The notes under the pieces are model-generated. The model was not told where the DNA came from. It made no database searches and saw nothing but the letters and a program-made list of their open reading frames with translations. A stretch of DNA of 64,000 nucleotides from Paratinospora sagittata (Eukaryota > Streptophyta > Magnoliopsida > Ranunculales > Menispermaceae): the NCBI GenBank assembly GCA_035771175.1, contig CM069594.1:17083670-17147669 (forward strand), in the 5' to 3' direction. Both the position numbers and the translations under genes were made by a program. Shown piece after piece: positions 32,888-44,689 of the stretch (the first letter of the stretch is position 1; each line of letters starts with the position of its first letter).

Positions 32888-34344
32888 TGATAGTGTAAAT
32901 TTAAATTCGCAAGTGCACGAATTATCAAGTTATAATACCGAGATGAGTTAGGTTATCGTATCCACAGGGAAGGTAATTTTACAATTAAAAATGCCCAATT
33001 CTACAATAATTAGTGGTTTTATCTAGGTGATAAAAAGAGATGGTTTAATTGCTAAGATGTAAAATAGACAAAATTAAAGTAAATCAGTGCAAAATAAATG
33101 AAAATTGGAGAGAAATCAATGGATTTATAGTTTTAGAGTTTCGATCTCACTATGTTGTCTCTTGTAATCTCCAATAATTGTGTTAATGAATTAATTTCTT
33201 GAATTTATAAATCATGAATCCTAACCCATCCAAATACCTCTCTCGAGCGTCAATTTGAACATCTATCCTTAAGTTATTGATTCCCTCTCTCGAGCGCCAA
33301 CCAATAGATTAAGAACGCACTAAGATCTATGATTCATTTTAAATGATTTCAAAGGTGTTTGTAGGTCTCTCGACTCGATACTACTAACCTAGGTTACAAA
33401 TCCCTTGATCCAATTCGATAACACCTCTCTCGAGTGTAAGAAACCAAATCTAAGTTCATTTAAAGAGTGATCAGCAATTTAAAAACACATAAACAATGAT
33501 TAAATCACAATATCCAACATAGCTAAATCAAAACTCTAGATTATATATTTAGTTCATAAACCAATCCATGGATACAAGATAGAGATTCAAATAGGAAATC
33601 ATTGAAACAAGTTTTAATTGAAAGAATAAGTAGAGAAACCCCCTTTGCAGGTGAGAAATCCCCTTCTTCTTCAAGCTTCAAAACTACAACTCCTTCTTCT
33701 TCTTGTCTCTTCTCTTATTCCTCTTTCTCTGAACCTAGCTACTCTAATCTAAAAACGTAATAGAATGTGAGATTTTTTTCTTTCACAAAACCTAATTTCC
33801 TTATATACAAGTGTGAAAAGACCCAAAACAAAAACCAAACAAAAACGTAGCATTTCTGTGTAGCGCCGCGGCACTACATGCTTTTATCGCTCATGAATTG
33901 CTCTTGGAGCGCCGCGACGCTCAGAACGACTCCCTCTTCTTTTTTTCTCTCTTTTGTCTTTTGCTTCTTTGTGGACTTGGCCACTTTTCTAGCTTTTCTC
34001 TTGGCTTTTGGTCCACTTCTTGAGCATGCTCTTGACTCTTTTTTAGCCTAATTAAGCTCCTTATTTTCCTACAAAACAAAACAACTTAAGTGTAAAAACC
34101 ATGCAATGAATCAAAGTATTAAACTAAAATGAAATGTAATCAAAGTATATGACTTCCATGATATTTGCATGTATAAAAATGTCATTTATTCATGATAAAA
34201 ACCTATAAAAACCTAAGATAAAGCCTAAATGCATCTAAAACAACTAAGTATATTAATCATGCAAAAACTCCTAAAAACTAACTAAATGAACCTAAAAATC
34301 TAACAAATTAACATGCAAAATAACTAGTAAAACTCAACTTATCA
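32888..34344 (-). mobile_element. Solo Athila-like LTR D
   Basis: The plus strand starts TGATAGTGTAAA and ends CAACTTATCA, flanked by an exact ACAAA duplication (32883-32887 and 34345-34349). It carries the Athila-type block 'gcaagtgcacg..atcaagttataatac', three 'ctctctcgagcg' phrases and a GC-rich paired motif near 33855-33930. No internal sequence remains, so the element was reduced by LTR-LTR recombination. Confidence 0.9.
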
Positions 34345-34349
34345 ACAAA

Positions 34350-35078
34350 CAACAACACGCTGGTCCAGAGGGAGCACACTGGTGACGAAAGAACTTGGAC
34401 AATTCTTGACTCTACCCAGAAGGCAACGCGCTGCTCCAACAAGGAGCGTGCTACTGGCAGCAGACCGAGAGTGGTCATCGCTTTGGTTATCATAACAACG
34501 TACTTCTTCAAGGGGAGCACGCTGATTTGCAACAAAAAGAAACCAATCCATTTTCTGGGATCAGGGTAGCGCACTTCCTCATAGGGGAGCAAGCTGGTCA
34601 CAGTGGCATACCGAAAAGTTAAGTAACCACACTAGGTGCGCATTGGTCATCATAAGGAGTGTGTTGGTCAACCACTTAACACTTAAACGCAATTTTCTTT
34701 TCAAAAAACTTTGCACAAACACGTTCAAACTGAACCAAACACTCAAAACATCATTTTGATGATTTGAAAACACTTGAAATCATTTTCAATGAAGTTAAAA
34801 CAATATTGAAATCATTTTCAAAACAAATTGAAAATCATTGAACACTTTGAAAAATAGGGATAAGAACTTCAACTGAGCAATCCCAGAGTAGATTCTACAA
34901 CCTAAGATCATCTAAACAAATATAAAGAAAATATTACATTCATTGATCTTGATTTTGAGAAAACTTAAAGCTTGAATGGAAAGATATGATCGTGGTGGTC
35001 ATTTAAGCTAAAACTCTCAAATTGGATGATTAGTACATGTGACACATGTTGTTGTAATCATCAAAACACCATCATGGG
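34350..35078 (-). repeat. LTR P, right part with a GGAGCACGCTGG-type array
   Basis: From 34350 to about 34680, motifs related to GGAGCRYGCTGG recur about eight times in both orientations (for example 'gcgctgctcc' facing 'ggagcgtgct' at 34428-34452). This is the third motif type seen at the array position of these LTRs. The rest is AT-rich. P stops at 35078 in 'atcatggg', where J reads 'atcatggggttcattgagataaca', so only about 20 bases of its end are missing. Confidence 0.6.
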
Positions 35079-35487
35079 TGTGGCAGCCCCAACCCCCAGA
35101 CCACTATCCCCCGCGAGACAGCGTGCGAAATGTCTGGGTGAGTCGCCCAATGTAGGCATCCCCAACCACCCCATATCATCCACGTGATGATCGGGACCCT
35201 ACAAGCCTTAACAAACTCCCCATGGAGTCTTGTCTCAATAATAATCTGTGGGTACCTGTAACAATTCTACTATCCACAACTACGCATTCCCCATGAGCAA
35301 TTAAACTCCAATATGCCAAATGAAACAAGTCATGTCATACCGTTCATCATTTAAGGTTTAAGTTCAAATCCATAAGTCCAACATCAAAGTGAATAAATAC
35401 AACCCAACATAAACACATGTACATCCCTCCTCATCATCTAGTCAAGTTCACCATAGGTGTTATCTATGTACATATGATTACTAAAAT
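35079..35487 (-). repeat. Tekay-like LTR end (E)
   Basis: It starts TGTGGCAGCCCCAACC and reads 'gaccactatcccccgc', 'tgtaggcatcc', 'gatgatcgggaccctac', matching the starts of F, G and L. It is therefore the 3' end of a minus-strand LTR of the Tekay/Del chromovirus type. It breaks off where a foreign coding fragment begins. Confidence 0.7.
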
Positions 35488-35624
35488 GCAAAAAGGCTGC
35501 TATAACCTGGATACTGGACTTTATTCTTGGTGAATGAAAGTATGTGGGCACTTTCATCACTCGGCAAGGAGAATGCTTCAGAAAATAATATGGGAGAAAT
35601 CTCAACAGATTGTCCCTTTACCAT
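35488..35624 (-). pseudogene. Fragment of the C-family long reading frame inside Tekay-like sequence
   Basis: This 137-base fragment matches 28134-28240 of element C. On the minus strand it reads MVKGQSVEISPILFSEAFSL followed by PSDESAHILSFTKNKV without a stop. It contains about 28 bases that element C lacks and that J also lacks, so it keeps an older state of this part of the protein. The pattern V-x-G-x3-E-I..EAFSLP fits the 'putative plant transposon protein' domain. It is joined directly to a Tekay-like LTR on the left and a polypurine-tract region on the right. Confidence 0.7.
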
Positions 35625-35625
35625 A

Positions 35626-35655
35626 AAAGAATTTCATCCTCGAAATTCGATCAAG
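35626..35655 (-). other. Tekay-like polypurine-tract region
   Basis: The plus strand reads 'agaatttcatcctcgaaatt', the usual GAGGATGAAATTC region just before the 3' LTR of Tekay/Del elements on the minus strand. It parallels 44280-44302 and 62975-62994. Confidence 0.6.
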
Positions 35656-38486
35656 GTAGTCGTGGGTGGCAAAATCCCATGTGTCCAAGTTGGCACATTC
35701 ATCATTCTCTATGGTATCCCAGTGTTTGGCTTTTGCTAATCCCTCTTGTGAAGAAAATATTCTAATTGCAACGTCTGAGCCGTGGGGAACATTATTGCAA
35801 TTGCAGGTTTTCGACTAACACCTCCGAGTTAGTCATCATCGGTATCCTTGATGAGGCAAGACTGACCATGTCTCATTTAACGCTGGAAGTAGAACGATCT
35901 CAAGGCTATCGACCCAATTGATCATAGTTAACGACTGTAATCCTCAACTAGGATTTCTATCTTGAGCGTTCGTCATGCAATTTCTTTTCGACTGTGAGTA
36001 TAATGGTAATCTGTCATTAGCACTCATGATGTCATCATGTGATAATGATTGTCTTTACCCACAGCAAGGCTTTATGCCTAACCTTTTTTTCAAAAAACTT
36101 TATATTAAGTGGAGATCTAAGTCTCAATTCTTATCTTATGATGTTCTGTTTTGGTGGTATAGGTCATATTCCTAGCTCTTCTAGGTTGAGGGGTAGGAGT
36201 TCTGGCTTTTATAGTTAGGTAAATTCTTGTTTTTGATTCAATTATGGTATTCCAATCCTAAAATCAAAACAATAGGACTCTGGTTTGGACCCATTTAACA
36301 GAAATAAACCACTTTGGTCAGTGGATTCGAAATGCATTTCGAAAACTTTTCCCCAGTTTTGGATTGGTCCCAAGAACATTTGAATCATTGCCCAGAGTAC
36401 CATTTCTTTCACTTATTAACCAACATGATGTTTCATACATATGCAACAAACAAGTTCTGCATAACATTAAGATACCTATATTATAACTGATATCTTGTGC
36501 ATTCGTTGCATCCCATACCAGCTCGAATACAACGATAACAGGTATAACATAGTTTCTAGATGATTCACCACACATGGTCCACGAGTTCTCCATTGATCCA
36601 GAATATTTCAGTTATACTCTGCATTCGTTGTGTCCCATGATACAATAATAAAAAGGATATCAATGGTAATGAATTTCTTGTCAAACATTCTATCCTAAAA
36701 GTTCACACAACTATCATCTATTCCGAATCCTTTTTTTTCATGAGAGGCATTCATACCTTTCCCAATGGGTCACGTGTCCTCTTAGGATAGAAAATCTGTA
36801 GGGCCTAGAATTTGAAATGAAATCCCATCAACCGTTCGATGGGAAACATTATTTGATAGCATAGCATAATAGTTAATAACATTCGTATTTAATTATAAAT
36901 GCTCAAAACCTGTCGTCACGTAAGGTTTTGTTGCCAAGTATTATCCTAGTTTCATGGATAAATGTCCAGGGAAAAGTCTCATACAACCAAATGAGTTTCT
37001 TTTTAATAAGGTACAACCCCGTTCGTGCATCTCTTTTCAATTGACACAATAAAGTTTATAGCAGAGGTGCACCGCCTAGGGTTAACTCAATAAGGTGGGC
37101 ATTCGTGCACCACGGGCGATTCTCACACCTCAAAGTCAATACACAGGCCACGAACGACTTACGTTCCTAAGTGGTTACGTTGTTTACCAACTTCTGTGGA
37201 TGATGTCCAACCATTTTTCCTCCAAAACTGATTCTTCTTCTGGACTCAACTTAAAAGTCCATCTCAATTTGAATGAAGGGATGGTTGTGTAAGTAGGCTT
37301 TTAATTTTGATACGTTCTAATTTTTCAAGCCACCCATGGCACATCAACTGGTGGCTGATGCTTCTCAAGCTTGGTTTCTTGAACCTTGACAATTTAACGA
37401 TGACCTAATTTTGACGACCCTTAAGCTTCAAAGTTTTGTATCTTATCTTGTGCCCACAAGCATTTAAACCTTATGCAACAACCATCTGTTCAATAATTAG
37501 AGTTATGGATTGATCCTATTCAACCATAAACCATAAAAAAAAACTTTGGTCTGATCTAGTCATTAGATCTAGCCATTCCTTATTAAACGATGCACTTGCT
37601 TATTCTTTTGATTTCTCAATGGGCCATGTTTCCTTCAAGGCTCATTATTCTAAGCAGATGTGTCCTTGTCGTTTTCCTTAAAACTTATTCTCCTTTAAAC
37701 ATTTCCTTTCCAAAATGTAAGGTATATTTTTATCAATGTTTACTTTTCTTAGCTGCTTATTTGCCTTAATCTCGACTCATAATTATTTGAGTGGAATAAT
37801 TATCATCTCTACACCAATTTGTAGCTGATTTCTTGATAATTGAATATTTGGCTAATGACCATATATTTCCATTCATAGAGACTAAGCTTTCTTTGATCAT
37901 CAATTCAACTTTATGTGTCTAATAAAGCTTTCTAACTATTTGGATAATCCAATCTTCACAGTCACATAATAATTCAATTAGATGACCTTATCATAAATGT
38001 CATTACTTCTTTTATTCTAGGTTAATTCCATAACCTAAGAATTTTATATAGTAAGTCCACAATTACTAGTTGAGAATGTACTAAACTTATATTAATGTAT
38101 ACAACCCCCAATTCCTCACATTATGATCATTTGATCAACAACCAAAATAAACATACCCAAAGGGATCACCATATCACCATATTACTAAAATAAAACTGGG
38201 TATGCTAGTATTCAATGAGGACAATTTCTATAATCATTATCACTCATCATATTTCAATATTAAGATAAAATAACTCACTGATATTAAAAATTTGCAAAAT
38301 ACATCCTGATCTGGTCACACTCAGTCATCATATGAAAAATTAAAATAGTTCAGTCTTATCAAATTTTGCAAGTCTATCCTGATCTGATCATATGTGATAA
38401 GACTAGTAGACTTATTACGCACATACCTTGATGTTCAAGTGGCATTAAAGAAATCTCCATAAGTCATTGTTTACATATACAATAAA
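35656..38486. other. Degraded retroelement sequence without recognisable genes
   Basis: No domain of gag, RT or integrase can be read in any frame. The 91-codon frame at 36318-36593 resembles nothing known. The phrase 'gcattcgttgyatccca' occurs twice (about 36500 and 36621). Its position between a polypurine-tract region and a PBS-like site suggests very old Tekay-like interior. Confidence 0.4.
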
Positions 38487-38645
38487 TTGATTCCCAAAGG
38501 TAAGGACGCTTCTATCCAGAAAGTGTCCTGATAGATTGTTCAACTTCTAACTATCAGCGTCCTCAAAGAAACTTTCTTTGAAGAACTTAAGAAATCTTTT
38601 AGTGAGCTGATGCTGAGTCAGCTTCCTGACAACTTCAGATTTTTT
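38487..38645 (-). repeat. Fragment of an AGGACGCT-array LTR
   Basis: 'aaggacgcttctatcc', 'actatcagcgtcctcaaag' and 'gtgagctgatgctgagtcagc' match the reverse complement of 4360-4460 in LTR A. It is an isolated piece of the array region without LTR ends. Confidence 0.7.
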
Positions 38646-39189
38646 AAAATCCCAAAAAGCCCTAAAGTTAAAAGTAATCAAGGATCATGATCATAAGATT
38701 CTTGAATCTTGAGTTCCAATATGTACATCTATTTATCTAGATCTGGACCTTACAGTTTTCATATAGCCATTTGACTCTTCAGTTAATGATTGAAATGCTT
38801 AATCTTACGAATTGACCCTTCATCTTTTATAATATCTCATTGTTCTTTCAATAGTCTGGCTATTACTATGATCACCATAAGTTCACTATATTGAAAGATA
38901 TTTAATCCTAATTAATGTCTAGCTAGATCTATAGTTCATTATAATCATCTAATCGCAATATTCGATTAAGGTCTAGACAAACCTTCAAAATGAAAATTTT
39001 CCTTGTATTTGTTTTCAAGTTACCATTGCACAAACTTCATGCCACACAAATTTCTCTTTCCTAGGTGGTACGTGGTGGAGGGTGCCACGTGTTAGAGAGA
39101 ATCTTCTTTTCTCGCAGGACCTTCCTCTAGGTACTTCTCTCATGTAACTTATTTTATTTGGTATATATATATGTATTTCGTCCCAAGTC
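38646..39189. other. AT-rich sequence, nothing recognised
   Basis: It contains a short TA run (about 39163-39173) and no coding or repeat match elsewhere in the window. Confidence 0.4.
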
Positions 39190-39660
39190 TAATTCCTAGG
39201 ATATTACACTATGCGTATCACTCGACGTGCTACCACGTTGGTGATTGACTGATACACGTACCAAGGGTCGATGCACATACCGAGGCAATCAACAACTGAT
39301 GCACGTATAAAGGGTTGAGACGCATATCGAAGTACCATATATAATTAATATCCTAATTATAATATTAACTCCCTTGTGTGCATGTTCCCCATGGGACATG
39401 TTTTTTTTTGCTCTTGCAAAAATTCACACGAGTGGGTTGCAAGATCAGTGCTCTATTGGACACGCATATCGAAAAGGGGCCGATACCCTTACCGTACTAA
39501 TGTGACCGACGTGCGAACCGATGCAACCATTGTGTGTACAAAAGGGTCGACACACGCACCGAGGCACAAAAATCCTACCAAGGTGGTTGACACGTGTATC
39601 GAAGGGGGCTAATATGCGCATCGCACTAACATAACCAACGCGCGTATGGAATTGGTCGCA
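39190..39660 (-). repeat. Degenerate GC-rich minisatellite beside a primer binding site
   Basis: About ten variants of GAYRCACGTACCRAGGGTCG / ATGCGCATAYCGARG repeat with a period near 35-40 bases, most clearly at 39248-39335 and 39455-39640. It lies just downstream of the PBS at 39668 on the minus strand, so it would be in the 5' leader of that element. It is much richer in GC and CpG than its surroundings. Confidence 0.6.
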
Positions 39661-39667
39661 AGATCAT

Positions 39668-39679
39668 GCTCTGATACCA
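39668..39679 (-). other. Primer binding site (initiator tRNA-Met) of a Tekay-like element
   Basis: The minus strand reads TGGTATCAGAGC followed by ATGATCTTGC, a common Tekay/Del context. The adjoining LTR piece (about 39683-39831, 'tcacaccccgattcc') is cut off by LTR I. Confidence 0.75.
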
Positions 39680-39682
39680 AAT

Positions 39683-39831
39683 TTTTCACACCCCGATTCC
39701 TAAGAACAATCTCATACTATCGGTAGCAGACCAGAATGGAAGTTTGAGCAGAAACAGACATCAACACAGATCATTTATTCATCCTCCCATAACAATGGAG
39801 GGCACAAGTACAAATGTTACAATGAGATGAG
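39683..39831 (-). repeat. Truncated Tekay-like LTR piece
   Basis: It begins with the 'tcacaccccg' expected at an LTR end next to the PBS, followed by about 140 bases that end where LTR I begins. Confidence 0.5.
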
Positions 39832-41488
39832 TTTGGGTGCGATGGTCAATTTTAAAAATATCTTCCAATAACTTGGTGATATACATGAGTATATTAGAAT
39901 TGGATGCAAAACTAGAACACAGATTTATAGTGGTTCGGCCAAGCCTACGTCCACTACCTAATCTCCCAATTAGAATTTTCTCAATCCACTAACTGATTCT
40001 CTTACGAGTGAGTACAAAACCGTTACAACTGCCCTTTTACAGGTTAAAGGGAAACCTATCCTTTCATGGGCTAAGGATGAACCAAATTTCCTTTTTTCGG
40101 GATGAGGAGAAACCCATGTTCCTTTTACAGGAAAAAGAAGAACCGTTTTCCTTTTACGGTATAAGGAAGAACCATTTTCCTTTTATGGGATAAAGAAGAA
40201 CCGTGATCCTTTTACAGGATGAGGAACAACTGTTTCTTTTTTACAGGTTAAGAGATAACCTATCGTTTTATAGGTTAAGGATGTACCTATCCTTTTACGA
40301 GATTAGGATGAACCGGTTTCCTACTTGTAGGTGAGGATGAACCTCTTTCTCTTTTACAGGTTTAGAGATAACCTTACATGATTTCAATCCTGAAATCATC
40401 AAGTAAAATACATTCACTTGTCGTGGTTGTTTCAGTCCAGAAACACACCAGCATTACAACACAATAATGTTGGTTAAAACTGAGTAGAACACTTTACAAT
40501 TAAGCTCATTACATAGCATTACAAAGATATGATATATGAATACGTAATGCGAAGATGAAATACACTTACAGTACTTTACCTTTCAATGTTCGGTATTGCT
40601 CAAGTACAATTTTGAAAAGCATGAATGATGTGATATGAAAATCAGAGCTTCTTCAAAAATAATATGATACCAAATAAACATTGACTTGAAAATTGAAGGA
40701 CTAGTGTAAATCATAAACACAAAAAGTTTTCAAAATAGATAATAAATATAAGTATGAAAACTTCTGGTTCAGTGATTAGTAGTAGTTAACGCAACTACTG
40801 ATATAGTTCAATACAATACTTAAGATATGAAATCAAGTATAACTGTATCTCTCATGAACTATATCTCAAATTCTATCTTCAGCAAGAATAATACCAAGTA
40901 TAAATCGGTGCTGAGAATTTGAGTTGATACCAGATCAAATATATTTTCAAAGATAGAATGAAAATAAGCTCAGTGTGAAAATCATTTGAATACATAAGGT
41001 ATTAGTGAAATACACTTTGAAAGTTTAGATAAACATTTTTACACAAACTAACTTTCAAAAAGTATTGGCACAATACAAACGGATTGGCAAGTTGTTTGGT
41101 CCTAAGTGCTAGTATTTATAAACTTAGTGGGAAATAGCCGTCAAACATTTGAAGTTCGAATAATATGAACGTTTACGCACAACGGCTAGAATGTTATATG
41201 AAAATAGCAACTGCAATTTTCACTAACATTCTGGTTCTTTTCAGATTTCATGAAAGAAGAAAGTTTTAGAAAAACTTAATTCATGTATCAGAGAAGATCT
41301 CTGGTAAGTCTGAAAAAGACTTTGTGCAGAGGTCTGTTCTGAAAAAGTAAACTGATGCAGTGTACTCGTTCGAACAATGACGGTTGATGAATTAGCGTCC
41401 TGATTCCGTAATCATTGTCCTAACGCATAATATCAACTGTCATTTTGTTCCTTGAGGGCGCTCATTACGTATAAGTGTCTTGTTGAAC
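39832..41488 (-). repeat. Truncated A-type LTR (copy I)
   Basis: It matches the reverse complement of LTR A from about 30 bases inside its end ('gtgcgatggtcaatttta') through the stem-loop CTAAT-CTCCCA-ATTAG (39958-39973), hairpin array (39994-40398) and TATA-like 'tttataaactta' (about 41115). It continues into the first array units ('gaattagcgtcctgat', 'cttgagggcgctcatt', to 41488). Both ends are missing and no TSD can be found. In the array 'cttttacaggttaaagg' is the antisense of the A loop AACCTGTAA. Confidence 0.8.
39957..40398 (-). repeat. Leader hairpin array and stem-loop, LTR I
   Basis: About eleven units lie between the stem-loop and TGATTTCAATCCTGAAATCA (40379-40398). Stem variants include TTCCTTTT..AAAAGGAA-like and CCTTT..AAAGG pairs around the loop TTACAGGTT. 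In the terminal stem-loop the inner pair is A-T where A, C and S have C-G. Confidence 0.75.
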
Positions 41489-42851
41489 AAAAAGAGTACT
41501 AGACCTAACAAGAGATAATCTCAATCTATCTACCACACCACCAGAAATAAATAACATAGTAGAGCCAACATCAATCAAAATATACAACATGGTATCACAA
41601 ACGTTGATCGTACTTTCAATCAACTGTTTGCTAGCCTCTGGATCTACCTGTGTCACTACTCTGACCTGCTCTCTAGTAACTACTGGCATATGACTAAACT
41701 GAGCAACAAACGCCCTCGAAGGACACTGATTTCTCTTGTGCCCCTGAACTCCACAACCAAAACAAACTACTGGTCTCAGCGCTCTAGGTGCAGAAGATAC
41801 AACCCGTGACTCTGTCCCGGCTGTCTGTTGTCCACCATCCCTCACAGAACTCTGCTGTGGGGTCGGCCTAAAATTTGAACACTCTGGCCTACAGCCGGTT
41901 GTCCAACTGTCACTGAGCAAAAGCTATTGATGCCTCGTACCTGCTGCTACTATACCTCAACCTCTTGTTTATTCGGTTCTTCTTACCATAATACTAAACC
42001 TCTGACCCTGACGGCTATGCCTGAATCGAGGGAGTTGCCAGTGCCTGGACTGTGACTGGTTTCCTCATCCTAGAGTTAACCTCTGGAATCTCAGAATCAG
42101 CGGCCTGCATCATCGCCTGAGCACAAGTCTGCACACCAGCGAGTGCCAAACCCTGACAAAAATGGTCACGAAATTTGTCCCGCATCCTCTGCATGTGTAG
42201 ATAATCAGTCAACAGCCATCTCTGGAGCAAAGAATGCCAACAGGTTAAACTCTTGCTCATGCTCCCTCACTGTCCTACTGCCCTGGGTGATGTGCATGAA
42301 CTCGATTGGTCTTTGGTCTCTCTTAGACCTCGGATATAACTCCTCATAGAACAGTTCCTTAAACTCGGTTAAAGTCTGGATCTCGTCAGTCATGCGGTTC
42401 AGTCTTTTCCACCAATCATCAGCCTTATCAAGAGGGTTGAATCTAGCCAATCTCACCCTATCGGCCTTTGAAGCATGCATGTCACTGAAGATGGTCTCCA
42501 TCCTCTTGAGCCATCTTTCAGCAGTCTCAATACTAAGGCCTATAGAAAACTCAGTCAGGCCTCTAATTCTGAAGGCCTTCATGACCCTCTCATACCACTC
42601 GGCCTCAGTCCTCTGCTCTCCAATGCCCACCGCCTCAGCCTGAACCTCAGCATGAACAGCAACTGGTCCAGCCCTGTCTCCCACAACCATACCAACACTA
42701 CTGTGTTCCCCCTCAACTGGAACACCCTGCTGTGGCGGCTATTGCCCTGCACCTGGGCAAGTAATTCCAAAATCTGGGTCTGTTGCTGCTAAATCTGGGT
42801 TTGAGCAGCGAGTAAGGCATTAATCTGCCTAAACCCCTCATCAAGGTCCAT
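41489..42851 (-). pseudogene. Tekay/Del-type gag with start of protease, pseudogene
   Basis: The minus-strand ATG at 42851 gives MDLDEGFRQINALLAAQTQI then a stop. In shifted frames follow ERWLKRMETIFSDMHASKAD (about 42510), DKADDWWKRLNRM (about 42420) and ELYPRSKRDQRPIEFMHITQ (about 42320), the retrotransposon gag domain of Tekay-like chromoviruses. A CCHC zinc knuckle CFGCGVQGHKRNQC lies at about 41765-41720. The protease begins near 41580 with ILIDVGSTMLFIS, where the catalytic D-S/T-G has become D-V-G. LTR I cuts it off at 41488. Gag builds the particle and binds RNA; frameshifts near 42690, 42210 and 41950 show that this copy is dead. Confidence 0.8.
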
Positions 42852-42888
42852 GGTCGATCCTGTATTCCCTCTTTTGTAAATATGAAAT

Positions 42889-43800
42889 TGATAGCATAAA
42901 TTTAATTTGCAAGCGTACGAATATCAAGTTATAATACCCATGGTGAGTGGGTTATCGTATCCACAGCATAGTGAAATTAACTATTAAAAATGCCCAAAAC
43001 TACTAAAGTATTGATTTTATCTAGGCTAACAAAACGTGATGATAAAGTGTGCCAAAAATTGAAATAGCTTAAATTAGAAATTAAACTAACAATTAAATAG
43101 AGATTTAGAAAAAATAGATGGTTAAAGATTATTAGAGAGTTGATTTCACTATGTTGATCTATATGGGTATCAAAAGATAGAGTTGTCAATTCAATTCTTA
43201 ACTTTATAAATCATGAATCCAAAATTGTTTAAACCCTTATCTCGAATGCAAATTCAAACACCTATGCTTCAATTTTTAATCCTCTCTCTCGAATGTAAAT
43301 TAATAATTAAAACATGCATTAAGACCTAAGATTCAATTTAAATAATTTCAAAAGGGGTTGTAGTTTTCTTGACTCGATACAAACTCCCTAGGTTTCAATT
43401 CGCTTGTTGAAACTCGAAAATACCTCTCTCGAGTGTAAGAATTCGAATCTAAATTCATCCAACAAGTGGCCAACAAGTTGCAAGCATTAAGTATGGAGAA
43501 TTGAAACTAAACAAGTCAAATTGCTCAACAACACAAAAATAATGAATAACAACCCATATGTCTCAACGTAGATTCATCAAACCCTCTAATAGAAATGTTT
43601 AGTTCATCATCAAAGTCAAGAATACAAGAGAGAAATTAAAGAGAAGAGACATGAATACAGTAAGTATGGAACAAGAAATGAATTTAAAACCCCCTTTTGA
43701 GTGTTTCTCCTTCTTCTTCTCCCTTTGAAAAGTTCTCTAACTTGTCTTTTTCTTCCACTTCATTCATCTTCTTTTCTCTCCTTCACCTTCTTTCCTTCTT
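42889..43800 (-). repeat. Athila-like LTR fragment (D2)
   Basis: It begins TGATAGCATAAATTTAATTTGC, close to LTR D (TGATAGTGTAAATTTAAATTCGC). It continues in parallel through 'ctctctcgaatg', 'cctctctcgagtgtaag' and the pyrimidine-rich 'ccttcttcttctccc'. Homology is lost near 43800, well before the expected CAACTTATCA end. 'gaaat' precedes it (42884-42888), but a TSD cannot be confirmed. Confidence 0.7.
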
Positions 43801-44302
43801 TTTATTTTTATTTCTATTATTTTATTTTTTTTGGACGTTGGTGAGGTTTTGAGAGATTAGATTAGATTAGAAATGAGATGATAAATATATATAAAAAAAT
43901 GATCCTATGCACCTCATCTCACTTAATAAAGCAACATCCCCATCTTAATATTTAACTTTCATTCATTAAATTATACTATTCATTAATTCATTAAATCATA
44001 CCACAATCCACATATTTAATTAACCAACCCCATAAATTAATCAATTTAATTCAGCTCCATTTTTTAAATTCTAAGCACCCATATAAGATGATCTCATACA
44101 TATCATCTTTATTTAATAATTTTATTTATTTACTAATACCCCTTAAATCTAGCATGTATTTTCATATACTCATATATTTGTCTCTTACGTATAAAATACG
44201 TGTATTATATATCTCGATATACACGTAATTCAACGTATGTATTTAATTAAAACTACGGGGTGTTACAATCTCCCCAACTTAAGGAGTTTCATCCTCGAAA
44301 TT
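43801..44302 (-). repeat. Tekay-like LTR start and polypurine tract
   Basis: It ends in GGGGTGTTACA at 44266, that is TGTAACACCCC on the minus strand. The sequence 'atctccccaacttaagg' and 'tttcatcctcgaaattt' follows, the normal polypurine-tract region. The left limit is unclear. 44303 is a sharp switch to C-family LTR. Confidence 0.6.
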
Positions 44303-44689
44303 TAGCATTTTATCAGCGTCTAGACTCATCAAGTCAAGGAGTGCGCAGCTAAAACATAATGTTTGATTTCTCGACTAAAGCTCGACAAAACATAATGTTT
44401 CTTTTAATCAAATCAAATACTTTAGAAATCATAAGGTACGATTAAAATGTTACGATCAAAACACGCAACTGATAAAAATCTTGCTGAGAGTAAATTGATT
44501 GATAGACCTTACAATCTAAGTACTGACATACTTGGAACTTCATTTTTCTGTTCAATAGTCTTGTGATCTTAGTTCCTTGATCTTGATTCTTGATAAAATA
44601 TAAAACACTTGACAAGATCATTAGACAGACCAACTGGAGTTATTTGGAATCATCAAAACCTTCATATCATGGGGTTCATTGAGATAACA
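44303..44689 (-). repeat. C-family LTR fragment (J, first)
   Basis: It covers the LTR start on the minus strand back to the last array units ('ttttatcagcgtctagac') and ends GAGATAACA at 44689, beside a decayed polypurine tract (44690-44703). About 70 bases present at 49530-49600 are missing. Confidence 0.75.

Noticed and set aside
34308..34601. 97-codon minus-strand open frame
   Set aside because: It spans the end of solo LTR D and the motif array of P; the repeats, not coding, explain its length.
36318..36593. 91-codon minus-strand open frame
   Set aside because: No recognisable motif, in degraded sequence, and not repeated elsewhere in the window.
35079..39831. A single Tekay element bounded by 35079 and 39831
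   Set aside because: The two LTR pieces begin differently (TGTGGCAGCCCC and TCACACCCCG), so they are not a matching pair.
39668..42851. PBS at 39668 and gag at 41489-42851 as parts of one element
   Set aside because: On the minus strand the gag lies on the LTR side of this PBS, so the order is wrong for a single element.
42884..43874. GAAAT as a target-site duplication for LTR fragment D2
   Set aside because: The right occurrence is not preceded by a proper LTR end; it may be chance.
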